Notes under the pieces: model-generated | What the model saw: the letters and a program-made list of their open reading frames with translations, nothing else | The model's database searches: none | Told to the model about the DNA's origin: nothing | Made by a program: the position numbers and the translations under genes | From: Seohaeicola saemankumensis | GTDB lineage: Bacteria > Pseudomonadota > Alphaproteobacteria > Rhodobacterales > Rhodobacteraceae | DNA: 64,000 bases | Direction of reading: 5' to 3' | Assembly (NCBI RefSeq): GCF_042678485.1 | Contig: NZ_JBHTKR010000001.1 | Location: 731,782 to 795,781 of the forward strand | Shown here: positions 53,130 through 62,443 of the stretch, in pieces | How positions within the stretch are numbered: the stretch's first letter is position 1 | Layout of the letters: each line of letters opens with the position of its first letter

Positions 53130-54236
53130 ATGTTTGAAACAACGCATGCGTCAATCCTTCCGGCTCGCATCAGCGCGCAGGTGTCGGGTTTGCACCTGGC
53201 GTCAATCCGTCTTGAGGCAGCTTATCCCGCCCTGCCAACACCCTTGCAAACATCCAGTGGATCATTGGAGGTTGCTCCACTTTTGATCGTTCAGGTTCTG
53301 ACGGCATGCGGGGTGATCGGCGAAAGCTATCTCTTTTCTCCAAATCGAACGCTTCTACCTGCGCTCAGCGAGGCGACAAAAGCGGTGTTCGAAGTGGTCC
53401 GCGGCGACCCATGCCTGCCGGAAAACATCACGGACAAGGTCCTGCGGCATTTCAAGCTTTTTGGCGGCACCGGGATCGTCACCATGGCAATGGCCGCTGT
53501 GGATATGGCTGTCTGGGATGTGGTTGGAAAAGCAATCGGTAAACCGCTCTACCGCGTACTCGGGGGGACGTCGCCAGAGCTGAGAACTTATGAAAGCTCC
53601 GGACTTGGGATCGGTGATCAACGGACGATCAGGCAGCAAGCCGAGAGTTTTCTGAAGAACGGCAATACAACCATGAAACTTCGCCTTGGTTATGAAACTC
53701 TGGCAGCTGACATGGGGGCACTGGACATGCTTGCCGATGCCTTTGGTTCCTCTGTCCAGTTGATGGTGGACTACAATCAAGGGCTTACACCGTCTGAAGC
53801 AATCAAGAGATGCACGGAAATCGACGGGCTTGGCCTGCTGTGGATCGAAGAGCCGATCCATGCCGACCTTCTTGAAGAGACAGCCACCCTGCAAGCCAAG
53901 CTGAAAACGCCGATCCAGATTGGCGAAAACCTGTGGTCACCAACGGAAGTGGATCGCGCTTTGCGGCTGTCTGCCAGCAGATATCTGATGCCGGATGTCG
54001 GCAAGATCGGCGGCGTTACACAGTGGCTCAGAGCAGCAAGGCTTGCAGACAATTACGGGGTCAAAGTATCTTCCCACCTTTACCCCGAAATCAGTAGCCA
54101 CCTCCTGGCGGCCATTCCGAATGCACATTTCCTTGAATATGCAGATTGGACAGCGAACCAGTTTTCCGGTCACGCAAAGCCCTCAGGCAACAGCCTGAGG
54201 GTGTCGGATCAACCAGGGTTTGGCCTTTATGCGTAA
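53130..54236 (+). CDS. Mandelate racemase/enolase-superfamily enzyme
   Basis: The 368-aa enzyme lines up with mandelate racemase at a constant +19 offset: Lys183 (=164), Asp214, Glu240 and Glu266 (metal ligands), Asp289-His316 (catalytic dyad) and Glu336 (=317). The residue at Lys166 is Arg185. So the His-side base is kept while the second base is changed, more like an acid-sugar dehydratase or one-sided enzyme. It converges with an FAH-family gene; together with RidA these could break down an acid sugar. This is an inference. Confidence 0.85.
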   Translation: MFETTHASILPARISAQVSGLHLASIRLEAAYPALPTPLQTSSGSLEVAPLLIVQVLTACGVIGESYLFSPNRTLLPALSEATKAVFEVVRGDPCLPENITDKVLRHFKLFGGTGIVTMAMAAVDMAVWDVVGKAIGKPLYRVLGGTSPELRTYESSGLGIGDQRTIRQQAESFLKNGNTTMKLRLGYETLAADMGALDMLADAFGSSVQLMVDYNQGLTPSEAIKRCTEIDGLGLLWIEEPIHADLLEETATLQAKLKTPIQIGENLWSPTEVDRALRLSASRYLMPDVGKIGGVTQWLRAARLADNYGVKVSSHLYPEISSHLLAAIPNAHFLEYADWTANQFSGHAKPSGNSLRVSDQPGFGLYA

Positions 54237-54306
54237 GCAGTTTTGGGGCTGAGCCGCATCAACCCGCGCAAGACGACCGGGGCACTGAAAAGTCCCCGCA
54301 AAATAC

Positions 54307-55083
54307 TCAGCCTCCGTCAGCAGGCGATGTCATGGTCACACTGACCCCACCGACACCGTCAATCACAACTTCGACGACCATCCCCGGCTTGACCGGGCGG
54401 GCCCCCAGGGATGTCCCGCAGGCGATAAGGTCGCCGGGGTTGAGTGTCATGTCCTTTGACAAGTGACTGACAATCTCGGCTGGCGGCAAGATCATGTCGG
54501 ATGCCGGATATGACTGGCGTTCTCGGCCGTCCACAAGAACGCGGATCGTCAGATCCTTCCAGTTCACATCTGTTTCGATGACCGGGCCGACAACGCCAAA
54601 CCCGTCAAAGCTTTTGGCGCGGGTCCATTGCGGGAAAGATGGATCCGCGTGAAGAACATCGAGCGACGTGAGGTCATTGATGCAGGTATAGCCCAAAATG
54701 GCCTCAGCGGCCTCTTCGGGGCCGACATTCTTGCAGGTTTTGCCAATCACGATGCCCAACTCGCCCTCAAAGATAACCCGCCCGGCTGCGAAGGGCAGTT
54801 CAACGCTGGCACCATGCCCCGACAGCGAACTGTCGGACTTGAAGAAATAAAGAGGATGCGTGGGGTGATCCATCCCGCCCTTTTCGGCGGCGGCCTTGAA
54901 GTTGTTCCACAGGCCGATGAACTTGCCCGGCTGAACCGGCGCCTGCAGCGTAACCTCTGAAAGTGGAACAGGCGCACCAACGGCGGTATCCGACCCAAGA
55001 CCATCACGCGGATGAAGTTCGTCATTGTCGATAACACCGATGATCTGCGATCCATCGTTGGTGTAGCCCCTAGCCCATTTCAT
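54307..55083 (-). CDS. Fumarylacetoacetate hydrolase-family protein
   Basis: The 258-aa product has the FAH fold: PGKFIGLWNNF, YFFKSDSSLSGHG, IFEGELGIVIGKT with metal-ligand Glu, GYTCINDLTSLDVLHADP, KSFDGFGVVGPVIE and ACGTSLGARPVKPGMVVEV. Members hydrolyse C-C bonds of 2,4-dioxo acids or decarboxylate and isomerise them. It could follow a mandelate racemase-type dehydratase in acid-sugar breakdown. Confidence 0.88.
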   Translation of the reverse strand: MKWARGYTNDGSQIIGVIDNDELHPRDGLGSDTAVGAPVPLSEVTLQAPVQPGKFIGLWNNFKAAAEKGGMDHPTHPLYFFKSDSSLSGHGASVELPFAAGRVIFEGELGIVIGKTCKNVGPEEAAEAILGYTCINDLTSLDVLHADPSFPQWTRAKSFDGFGVVGPVIETDVNWKDLTIRVLVDGRERQSYPASDMILPPAEIVSHLSKDMTLNPGDLIACGTSLGARPVKPGMVVEVVIDGVGGVSVTMTSPADGG

Positions 55084-55647
55084 GGTGCCGTCTCCTCAAT
55101 TGGATATTCCGCACTGGCGCCTAAAACTCCGCCAACGCAAACAAGGTCCTGGAGCGCATTTATGCAGCGCCGTGTTTATTCCTACAAGCGGCATGCCGGG
55201 AAAAGCCTTTCGCGGGTTTCCTATCTTGGATATCGGCATCTGTTTGGTGTCATCACGGAAGAGGAAGAACAGGAACGGCTGACCGCGCGGCAGAATATCC
55301 TTGATGCACTGGAACGATTGCGGGAGTTGGATCGTGAGACGGCCGAGCAGATCGCCGAGGCGGCGGTCGCCTATTTCGAGGCGCAACACGTAAAGCTTCG
55401 CTTGCTTGACCTTGAATGCCGATTGGGCCTGACCAGTGAACAAGCCTTGCTGCGCGCCTACGAAGACGCAGCCTACCTCGGAGGCAGCGCAGCATCTGCT
55501 GTACTGCTGCCGCGATCCTTCCTTACTCACGGCCCAGGGCCTTCGTTCCTGGCCGATGCAGCGAAGGTCTGCTTGGCGCTCTCAGTAGACCAACGCGTGG
55601 GGAGTTTGTACGCTTCCCTATTTTCCGATAATGAAGGATACCGATCC
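55084..55647 (+). other. Open region in frame with RidA, possible gene remnant
   Basis: From about 55162 an open frame reads MQRRVYSYKRHAGKSLSRVS, then an acidic helical part (EEEEQERL, ALERLRELDRETAEQIAEA) and runs without a stop into the RidA frame. The composition looks coding-like in its first 330 bases, then resembles intergenic DNA with a repeat core at 55556-55573. I recognise no family. It may be a gene fragment, or an uncharacterised gene whose stop has been lost. Confidence 0.3.
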
Positions 55648-56133
55648 ATGTCAACGCCCAAAGAAAGACTGAATGAACTGGGGCTAAAGTTGCCTGCGCC
55701 CACCAAGGTTCCTGAAGGCCTGCATTTACCGTTCTCGTTTGTAAATGTCAGAGGCGAAAGGGTGATATTCTCCGGCCACCCCAAGAATGCGGCAGACGGA
55801 AGCATCGCTGGACCTTTCGGAGTGTTGGGCAAAGATTTTTCAACGGAACAGGGATATGCAGAAGCCCGCGAGGTGGCGCTCACGGTGCTGGCGAACATAG
55901 AGGCTGAGATCGGGGACTTGACTAGGATCGTCGGCTGGACTCGCGTGTTTGGAATGGTGACTTCCGCGCCCGGCTATACTGAACAGCATCTTGTCGTGAA
56001 TGGATTTAGCGATCTCATCATCGAGGTTTTTGGTTCGACCATAGGTCGACATGCGAGATCCGCGATTGGAGTGCCGGGGTTGCCGCTTGGCTTTGCCATG
56101 GAGATTGAGGGAGAGGTATTGATCTCACCTTGA
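55648..56133 (+). CDS. RidA-family protein (Atu1371-like)
   Basis: The 161-aa product starts MSTPKERLNELGLKLPAPTK and has VRGERVIFSGHPKNAADG, IAGPFGVLGKDFSTEQGYAEAR and MVTSAPGYTEQHLVVNGFSDLIIEVF, matching YjgF/YER057c/UK114 proteins of the Atu1371 branch. RidA proteins hydrolyse reactive imines or enamines. The start follows GAAGGA. The frame continues upstream, so a longer protein is not excluded. Confidence 0.88.
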   Translation: MSTPKERLNELGLKLPAPTKVPEGLHLPFSFVNVRGERVIFSGHPKNAADGSIAGPFGVLGKDFSTEQGYAEAREVALTVLANIEAEIGDLTRIVGWTRVFGMVTSAPGYTEQHLVVNGFSDLIIEVFGSTIGRHARSAIGVPGLPLGFAMEIEGEVLISP

Positions 56134-56439
56134 TACGTCAGGCGGCAGCTTTGTCCCACTTGGCTGACCTTGGCCCAAGCCGCAGCGAAGGTCTGCTTTG
56201 CGCCTTTGGTGAAAGATGTCATCTCCGGCCCAGGGTGGATCTTCACCGCATCGTCAGTATGGCGCCGTGCGGCCAGACATTGCGGACTTTCGCTGCAGAC
56301 CCGAGATCGCGTGCCGGTCGAACCCGCAAAATGCGGACCAGGCCAGGTTTCGCCATGTGCAAATGCCAGCGGTTTCGTTGACTTCGACCCGGAGAACAAC
56401 AACCCTTGTGCAGTCACCCTGATCGAAGGAGAAATTCTG
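56134..56439. other. Gene-free gap with a palindromic repeat
   Basis: 306 bp between RidA and GNAT genes, largely taken up by a repeat copy at 56180-56298. I see no gene. Confidence 0.5.
56180..56298. repeat. Palindromic GCAGCGAA element, copy 2
   Basis: The left end CCGCAGCGAAGGTCTGCTT and the right end GCGGACTTTCGCTGCAG are inverted imperfect repeats about 119 bp apart, in the same arrangement as the element at 59930-60022. Confidence 0.5.
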
Positions 56440-56970
56440 ATGGCGGTTGTTTCAATACGCTTGGCAGACAATGCCGGCGACTATGATGTCGCACGCGCAT
56501 TGTGTCGGGAATGGTTGGATTGGCACTGGAAACACTATCCGAGCGATTGGCCGACGGGGCCAGACCACCCTATGGACCCTGATGCCTTTGAAGCCGTGTT
56601 GCGGGCGCTTCCAGAACTTCACGGAAGACCGGGCGGCGGCGTTCTGATCGGCTCGGTAGATGGGAAAGACACCGGGTGCGTGATGTATCACAAGGCTGAC
56701 GTTGGCGTCGCAGAATTCAATCGGATGTTCGTAAGCGAACGAGGTCGAGGCCACGGACTTGGTGCCCTGATGCTTGAGGACATGTTCCAAAGAATGATCG
56801 CGGATGGCTATCAGAAGGTGTTCTTTTCATCAGCTGCGTTCCTTACCCAGGCAAGGGCGATGTACGAGCGCGCTGGTTTCACGAGCATGGCCTTTCCTTC
56901 GGGATTTCCGGATGAATGGCGCGACCGTGTCTACTTCATGGAACGATCTCTGATATGGCGGCGGCTATAG
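56440..56970 (+). CDS. GNAT-family N-acetyltransferase
   Basis: The 176-aa product has the acetyl-CoA loop VSERGRGHGLGALMLEDMF (R/QxxGxG/A) at about residues 100-120 and a Tyr/Phe-rich C-terminal strand (YERAGFTSM). The substrate is unknown. The start follows GAAGGAGAA; the frame extends further upstream through repeat DNA. Confidence 0.85.
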   Translation: MAVVSIRLADNAGDYDVARALCREWLDWHWKHYPSDWPTGPDHPMDPDAFEAVLRALPELHGRPGGGVLIGSVDGKDTGCVMYHKADVGVAEFNRMFVSERGRGHGLGALMLEDMFQRMIADGYQKVFFSSAAFLTQARAMYERAGFTSMAFPSGFPDEWRDRVYFMERSLIWRRL

Positions 56971-57090
56971 ACTGGTGTTCGGCTGCTGGGCCCCACGACT
57001 ATAAGACGGCCTGCATAGCCGTGAGGTGGCAACGCTTCACGAAAGTCTTCCTTGATGCAGAGCGCCACCAACCCCAGCCGTTTCGAATTT

Positions 57091-57126
57091 TGGCTCGGCG
57101 GAGCCTTCCGATCGTCGGCTTTTTTT
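57091..57126 (+). terminator. Possible terminator behind the GNAT gene
   Basis: GGCTC and GAGCC pair around GGCG, and CCGA/TCGG pairs just before a run of seven T bases. It lies between convergent genes. The fold is short, so the call is weak. Confidence 0.35.
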
Positions 57127-57143
57127 GTGGGATGCCGTCACGG

Positions 57144-57872
57144 TCATGCGGGCTTGCCGCGAAGTGCATCCGCGGCGGCGTAAAGCTCCGAGACATAGGG
57201 GTCTTTGAAACCAAGGAACATCAGGCGCTCGTGCAAGTCCGACAAGTAGTCCATGTTATCACCAAACAATCCCTTCGCGCATGAGATCATGCCAGCCTGT
57301 TGCGCAAGCGGAATTCCAGGTTTGATATCCTCGCGCGCGCGGTTGGCCACAAAGCCCAGTGCCTCTATCGGCCCGGCAGCGGTGTCGAGGTCCAGCCAGA
57401 CGGGACGATAGACGGGGACAAGCATTTCGCGTCGGAACAAGACAAACGTCTCATGCTCGATTTCCTCCTGACGAATTCGAAAGGCGAGGCCCTCACAACT
57501 GCCGCCCTCGTCGATTGCCAGCATCAAACCGGGCTCTTCCTTTGACCCTCGGGCTCCGTCATCCCACAGACAGAAGCTGCGCTGGTATCCAGGGCAATGG
57601 GCAAGGCGGACTTCGTCGAACTTGAAGGACGGATCCCACATCAGCGAACCGTAGGCAAAGACCCACAGATCCGGCTCCGGGCGGCTTTCCAGCCAACGGC
57701 GTCGGTCGGCCTCGCGCTCTTGGCAGGGCGTGCGCCAGTCGGACGGGAATCCGGCTTTGGCCGCGTGAGCGTCCAGAGTGCCGAGGTCCAGATCACGGAA
57801 GAACGACTCTGCCGCGGGTTTGATTTTTACGCGCAGCTCGGGGTGATGATGGAAAGCATCGCGATCGGTCAA
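57144..57872 (-). CDS. ChaC-like gamma-glutamylcyclotransferase
   Basis: The 242-aa product has VFAYGSLMWDPSF at about residues 71-83, the ChaC signature, then PGYQRSFCLWDDGARGSKEEPG and a catalytic Glu in RREMLVPVY. ChaC proteins cleave glutathione to 5-oxoproline and Cys-Gly. The extra 65 residues at the N-terminus are unlike typical ChaC. It is convergent with the GNAT gene. Confidence 0.88.
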   Translation of the reverse strand: MTDRDAFHHHPELRVKIKPAAESFFRDLDLGTLDAHAAKAGFPSDWRTPCQEREADRRRWLESRPEPDLWVFAYGSLMWDPSFKFDEVRLAHCPGYQRSFCLWDDGARGSKEEPGLMLAIDEGGSCEGLAFRIRQEEIEHETFVLFRREMLVPVYRPVWLDLDTAAGPIEALGFVANRAREDIKPGIPLAQQAGMISCAKGLFGDNMDYLSDLHERLMFLGFKDPYVSELYAAADALRGKPA

Positions 57873-58181
57873 GAATTTACTCCAACTGGGCGCTTCAAGT
57901 CATAAAGACATTGACCGCGTGTCAGTCTCTGGGACGGTCTGCCATGTGTCAATGACGGCGATGGGCTCAGAGCCGTCGATCCCCGGGTCGCCGCAAACGG
58001 CATGATCAGAAACAGCCTGCTCGCCGCTTCCGGCCAAAAGCTGACTTTCGTGGTCGATGCAGCGAACGGCAGCTTCGAGCCCAAAGGCGACGATGCCGCA
58101 AAGCCGTCAGGAAATATTGAACTGGGCAGACTAAGCGTCGAGTTTGTGATATCGTTGTTGGGTCAACGGGGAGTATTTTCC
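57873..58181. other. Gene-free gap with a repeat core
   Basis: 309 bp between divergent genes. It contains GCAGCGAACGGCAGCTTCG (58060-58078), a copy of the interspersed core. No gene is seen. Confidence 0.45.
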
Positions 58182-59816
58182 ATGTTAGATTATTTCAACC
58201 TGGGCAGCTACAGTCGCCCAGTGAGTGATGTTCCTAGTGCACAAACCTGGTTTGACCGCGGCTTGGTCTGGCTGTTCGCTTACAATCATGAAGAGGCCAT
58301 TGTGTGTTTTGAAAAGGCACTGGAGGCCGATCCGGCCTGCGCTTTGGCTCACTGGGGGATCGCCTATGCCATTGGCCCGAATTACAACAAGCCTTGGGAG
58401 TTTTTTACCCCAGAGGAGAAAGCACCGGCCCTGGAACGCGCACATACTGCGCTTAAAGCGGGCCTCGCGCTCGAAAACGCCAAGCCGGTGGAACGCGCCC
58501 TGATTCAAGCGCTTGCGTCGCGCTACCCTACTGATCCTGAGATCGAAGATTACCAGCCCTTCAATGACGGGTTCGCAGCCGCAATGAAGCCGGTTTATGA
58601 ATCCGATCCCGAAGATCTGGATATCGCCTTTGCCTATGCTGAAGCGATGATGAACCGAACCCCCTGGCAGCTTTGGGACACACATAGGGGCGTTCCCAAC
58701 CCGGATGCCTCGACGCCCGAGGCGATGGCTGTGCTTGAGCGGGCTTTCGACCAAACCGTCGGGGCTTGGGACCATCCCGGCTTGCTGCACATGTATATCC
58801 ACCTCATGGAGATGTCGCCGCATCCTGAACGCGCCCTGCGTCACGGCGACCGCCTGAATGACCTGGTGCCTGATGCGGGCCATTTGGTGCACATGGGAAC
58901 CCACATCGATGTGCTGTGCGGTGACTACCAGAACGTCCTCTACAGAAATCTTGCCGCCGCTAAGGTAGATGAGAAATTCAAGGCCTACGCTGGCCCGGCA
59001 AACTTTTATGCACTCTATCGCATTCACAATCTGCATTTCGCCTTCTATGGCGCAATGTTTCTGGGCCAGAAGGCCGCGGCGGTCGATGCTGCCATTCGTC
59101 TGCGTGAAGAAGTGCCCGACGAGGTCGTCCGCTCATACCCCGATATCTTTGAAACCTTCGTGGCCGCAGCACCGCACGTCTATATCCGCTTCGGAATGTG
59201 GTCCGAGATACTTGATCTCGCTCAGCCCGAAGACACGGAGCTGTATGTGACCACAAACGCCCTGATCTATTATGCCAAGGCGGTGGCGCTCGCCAATCTC
59301 GGCCGACACGAAGAAGCCAAAACCACGATGGTCGATTTTACATCTGCCTATGCGAAGGTCCCTGAAAGTCGGATGCTGTTCAACAACAAGGCGCGCGATG
59401 TGCTTGCTGTGGCCGAAGAGATGATGAAAGGGGAGATCGCCTTCAAAGCAGGCCGTCGCAAGGAGGGACTGGACCACCTTCGCAAGGCGGTCGATCTGGA
59501 CGATAATCTGGAATACGAAGAACCTTGGTCTTGGCCGCAGCCCACGCGTCACGCTTTGGGCGCACTGCTGATGGAGGCAGGCGAGTACAATGAGGCCGAA
59601 GCAGCCTATCGCGCCGATTTGGGCTTGGATGGCAAACTACCGCGTCCGAGCCAGCACCCACGCAACGTTTGGGCGCTGCACGGCTTGCATGAGTGTCTGG
59701 CAAGACGCGGCGAGAGGGTGGAACTGCCGCATGTTAAGCTGTTACTTGATCAGGCTATTGCGCGCGCTGATATCCCCATCCGTGCAAGCTGCCTGTGCCG
59801 CGCCGCCGCGGCCTGA
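58182..59816 (+). CDS. TPR-repeat protein
   Basis: The 544-aa product begins MLDYFNLGSYSRPVSDVPSA and has a first TPR-like pair (WFDRGLVWLFAYNHEEAIVC, FEKALEADPACALAHWGIAYA), then helices with HMYIHLMEMSPHPERALRHG and DRLNDLVPDAGHLVHMGTHI, where several His residues cluster, and TPR-like repeats near the end. There is no signal peptide. The role is unknown, though His-rich helices could bind metal. Confidence 0.75.
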   Translation: MLDYFNLGSYSRPVSDVPSAQTWFDRGLVWLFAYNHEEAIVCFEKALEADPACALAHWGIAYAIGPNYNKPWEFFTPEEKAPALERAHTALKAGLALENAKPVERALIQALASRYPTDPEIEDYQPFNDGFAAAMKPVYESDPEDLDIAFAYAEAMMNRTPWQLWDTHRGVPNPDASTPEAMAVLERAFDQTVGAWDHPGLLHMYIHLMEMSPHPERALRHGDRLNDLVPDAGHLVHMGTHIDVLCGDYQNVLYRNLAAAKVDEKFKAYAGPANFYALYRIHNLHFAFYGAMFLGQKAAAVDAAIRLREEVPDEVVRSYPDIFETFVAAAPHVYIRFGMWSEILDLAQPEDTELYVTTNALIYYAKAVALANLGRHEEAKTTMVDFTSAYAKVPESRMLFNNKARDVLAVAEEMMKGEIAFKAGRRKEGLDHLRKAVDLDDNLEYEEPWSWPQPTRHALGALLMEAGEYNEAEAAYRADLGLDGKLPRPSQHPRNVWALHGLHECLARRGERVELPHVKLLLDQAIARADIPIRASCLCRAAAA

Positions 59817-60178
59817 ACACGAAAATCACCTAAAGAGCCACTTTTCTTAGCGGCGCCAGATACTGTCATATCGGCAAGCTTCGCTCGTCGGCGGACGGCG
59901 GCTCTGTCCGCTGAACAGTAATTGGTATTACCGCAGCGAACGTCGGCTTTGAGCCCTTCCAAGACATGGTCGCAATGCGCAGCATTTGACGCGAAGGGCG
60001 GAGAGCGGACGTTCGCTGCGGTTTGTATTAATGTCTGCAACTCGGACCTTGTTTCAAACCCTGTGTGGCAAACGTTGAGTTCCAATTGCCGAGGTCACCC
60101 ACCATGCAAGATGTGAACGCGGCGGGATAAGGGCTGGCAGGCTCCACCGGGTAACTTGTTTCGCCCGCCAGGCTTTTG
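59817..60178. other. Gene-free gap around the palindromic repeat
   Basis: 362 bp between converging genes. It contains the palindromic element 59930-60022 and no readable gene. Confidence 0.5.
59930..60022. repeat. Palindromic GCAGCGAA element, copy 1
   Basis: ACCGCAGCGAACGTCGGCT at the left end and AGCGGACGTTCGCTGCGGT at the right end form a 19-bp inverted repeat with one mismatch, 93 bp in all. The inside carries GAGCCCTTCC and GCGAAGGGCG as well. Related cores occur at 55556, 56180, 58060 and 62380. It has no gene and looks like a MITE- or REP-like element. Confidence 0.6.
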
Positions 60179-60478
60179 TCACTCGGTCAATGCAAGGACG
60201 TCAGCACCTTCTGGGGAGCAGTCTTCCACGAAGGTCCATTCGGGCTTGGCGTTTTCTACGAGGATCAAATCGATCACCCGTGCATACCGGGCACCATACT
60301 GCTGTAGCATGGTCACTTGCGCGGCCGTATCAGCGGGAAGTTCGACCTGCTCTCCATTCACGCTCACCGATATAATCTTCGGGCAGTTCTTGGGGGCTGC
60401 GAGCACGTCACCTATACAGACTGTCAAAGATAGCGCGAAAGTGGCGACAAAAGCTGTGGATTTTGCAATAATTGTCAT
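60179..60478 (-). CDS. Small exported protein of unknown function
   Basis: The 99-aa product has a signal peptide (residues 1-28, ending VLA) and a small mature part with two Cys (NCPKI, EDCSPEG) that could form a disulfide. No family was recognised. The start uses GGAGG six bases upstream. It is divergent from the ToxR/CadC-like regulator, a layout common for a regulator and its target. Confidence 0.6.
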   Translation of the reverse strand: MTIIAKSTAFVATFALSLTVCIGDVLAAPKNCPKIISVSVNGEQVELPADTAAQVTMLQQYGARYARVIDLILVENAKPEWTFVEDCSPEGADVLALTE

Positions 60479-60581
60479 GGTGTCCTCCATTGGTTGAGTT
60501 CGAAGCGGCCGTTGAGGGCGAGCGCCTTCGTCCATTGGGGCCCCAAAGCGATAGCGAAAGTCACGAAAGCGGCCACGAAAA

Positions 60582-62207
60582 ATGCCGAAAGCGGATCAAA
60601 TCATTGAGATCGGGGGATTTTACTTTCATCAGCAGCCAGAGGAGTTGCGAGACTCCGACGGCAATCTGGTGCCCTTGCGCCCGCAATCGCTCCGCGTTTT
60701 GTCGGTTTTGAGCGAACAGGCCGGGACTCTCGTTTCAAAAGACAGCCTGATGGAGCGGGTCTGGCCGGACACCCATGTGACCGACGACAGCCTCGTTCAG
60801 TGCATCTCGGAAATTCGGAAAGCCCTCGGTCCGGAGGCAGGCACTCTTCTGCGCACGGTACCCAAACAGGGCTACCGCCTCGACGTTCCGTCCGATAGGC
60901 CGCATCGCGCATCCCCGCTCACACCCGCGCGGAGGGCTGTTCTGGCCACAGTCGCCGTTGTCGCCGTACTCGCGCTGGCCGCACTGTTGCTCACGCCTCG
61001 CCAGCCGTTCACATCAAACGTCCAATCGATCGCCGTTCTGCCTTTCGCGAACCTGAGCGGCGATGCAGCGCAGTCGTACTATTCCAACGGCCTCGCCGAA
61101 GAACTCATCGTCGATCTTTCGAAGATCACCGACTTGAGGGTCGTGTCGCGTTCGGCGTCCTTCTCGGTTGCGCAAAGAACGAGCGATCCGCGGCAGATCG
61201 CAGAGGAATTGCGGGTGTCCTACCTCGTCGAAGGTAGCGTGCGTCGCGAAGGGCAGAACCTGCGCATCACGGCGGCGCTCATCGATGGCAAGGGCGGCGA
61301 GAACATCTGGGCCGACAGCTATGCGGGGGGCGAAGCAGATGTATTCGATTTCCAAGAGACGGTCCTCTCCGAACTCGTGCGTGTGTTGTCGGTCCGTCTG
61401 TCCAAGCAAGAGCGTGAGCGACTGGGAGTTCGGGGCACGCGCGATGCGGATGCCTTTGACAATTACCTTCGGGGCAAAGAGCTGGCCGGCTTCCTGACCG
61501 CGAGCCATAATGAACAAGCAGAAGACGCCTTTGCAGAGGCCATCCGACGCGACCCAGACTATGCCGCAGCGCACGCGCAACTTTCGATCGTACTTAGCAT
61601 GCGGGTCGAGTACGGCTGGACCGGCGATGTGACGAACACTATCGCGAGGGCGGTGCGGCATGCAGAACGGGCCGTCGCCCTGTCGCCCGATCTGCCCTTT
61701 GCGCATTTCGCGCTCGGACGGCTTTTGTCCCGAAGTTTCATCGCGGACCGCGCAGGGGCCAGCGCCGAGTTCGAGAGGGCCATCGAACTCGACCCGAATT
61801 ACACAGACGCCTACGCTTTTTACGCGATCGTGCAGGTGTCCGACGGGCGGGCAGAGGATGCGCTGAACACCATTTCGGAAGCGTTTGCGCGCAATCCCGT
61901 TCCCCCATATTGGTACTACATGTCGGTTGGCTTGGCTAACTTCCACCTCGGCAACTACGAAGCAGCGGAGGCTGCGCTCACAGAACTCCTCCAGCGCAAC
62001 CCGAACCTCCAGAATGCCTTGCGGCTCCTGATCGCAACTTATGGTCATATGGGACGGCTAGACGATGCCGACTGGCTGGTCATGGAATACGAGGCCTTGG
62101 GCGCCCCAGCCACGATCACCGAGATCATGCAGCTGGTCAACATTGAACACCCTCCCTACCGAGAGGCGGTCATTGACGGGCTAAGACTTGCCGGCCTGCC
62201 GGAATAG
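60582..62207 (+). CDS. ToxR/CadC-like membrane transcriptional regulator with TPR repeats
   Basis: The 541-aa protein has an OmpR-type winged helix at residues 1-103 (LRPQSLRVLSVLSEQAGTLV, LMERVWPDTHVTDDSLVQC, TVPKQGYRLD), one transmembrane helix at about 117-137, and an outer part that starts with a TolB/FlgO-like module (IAVLPFANLSGDAAQSYYSN, YLVEGSVRREGQNLRITAAL) followed by TPR repeats. It should sense a periplasmic signal and regulate directly. The exported small protein is encoded divergently. Confidence 0.88.
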   Translation: MPKADQIIEIGGFYFHQQPEELRDSDGNLVPLRPQSLRVLSVLSEQAGTLVSKDSLMERVWPDTHVTDDSLVQCISEIRKALGPEAGTLLRTVPKQGYRLDVPSDRPHRASPLTPARRAVLATVAVVAVLALAALLLTPRQPFTSNVQSIAVLPFANLSGDAAQSYYSNGLAEELIVDLSKITDLRVVSRSASFSVAQRTSDPRQIAEELRVSYLVEGSVRREGQNLRITAALIDGKGGENIWADSYAGGEADVFDFQETVLSELVRVLSVRLSKQERERLGVRGTRDADAFDNYLRGKELAGFLTASHNEQAEDAFAEAIRRDPDYAAAHAQLSIVLSMRVEYGWTGDVTNTIARAVRHAERAVALSPDLPFAHFALGRLLSRSFIADRAGASAEFERAIELDPNYTDAYAFYAIVQVSDGRAEDALNTISEAFARNPVPPYWYYMSVGLANFHLGNYEAAEAALTELLQRNPNLQNALRLLIATYGHMGRLDDADWLVMEYEALGAPATITEIMQLVNIEHPPYREAVIDGLRLAGLPE

Positions 62208-62380
62208 GTGGTCCAACTAGGCGCCAGACACAGAAGCCCTGCTAATGGGATTTCTCGGAAAGGGCTCCAAGCAGCCAATAGCGCCCAACGGCAACAATGA
62301 CCGGTTAGGGCCGGAAGCGCCGGCTGGTATGTCTCGGGTGAAGGTTAAGAAAGTCCGCACAGCGGTCATGGATCAGGCCC

Positions 62381-62404
62381 GCAGCGAATGACGGCTTTGA
62401 GCCC
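62381..62404. repeat. GCAGCGAA repeat core
   Basis: GCAGCGAATGACGGCTTTGA, followed by GCCC, matches the internal sequence of the 59930-60022 element (GCAGCGAACGTCGGCTTTGA then GCCC) with three changes. The rest of the gap 62208-62443 has no gene. Confidence 0.5.
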
Positions 62405-62443
62405 GATGCGGACAGGAAACTCGCCAATTTGGAACGTGGCTCT

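Noticed and set aside
57999..58181. N-terminal extension of the TPR protein up to 58002
   Set aside because: The extension runs through a repeat core, and the ATG at 58182 has its own ribosome site.
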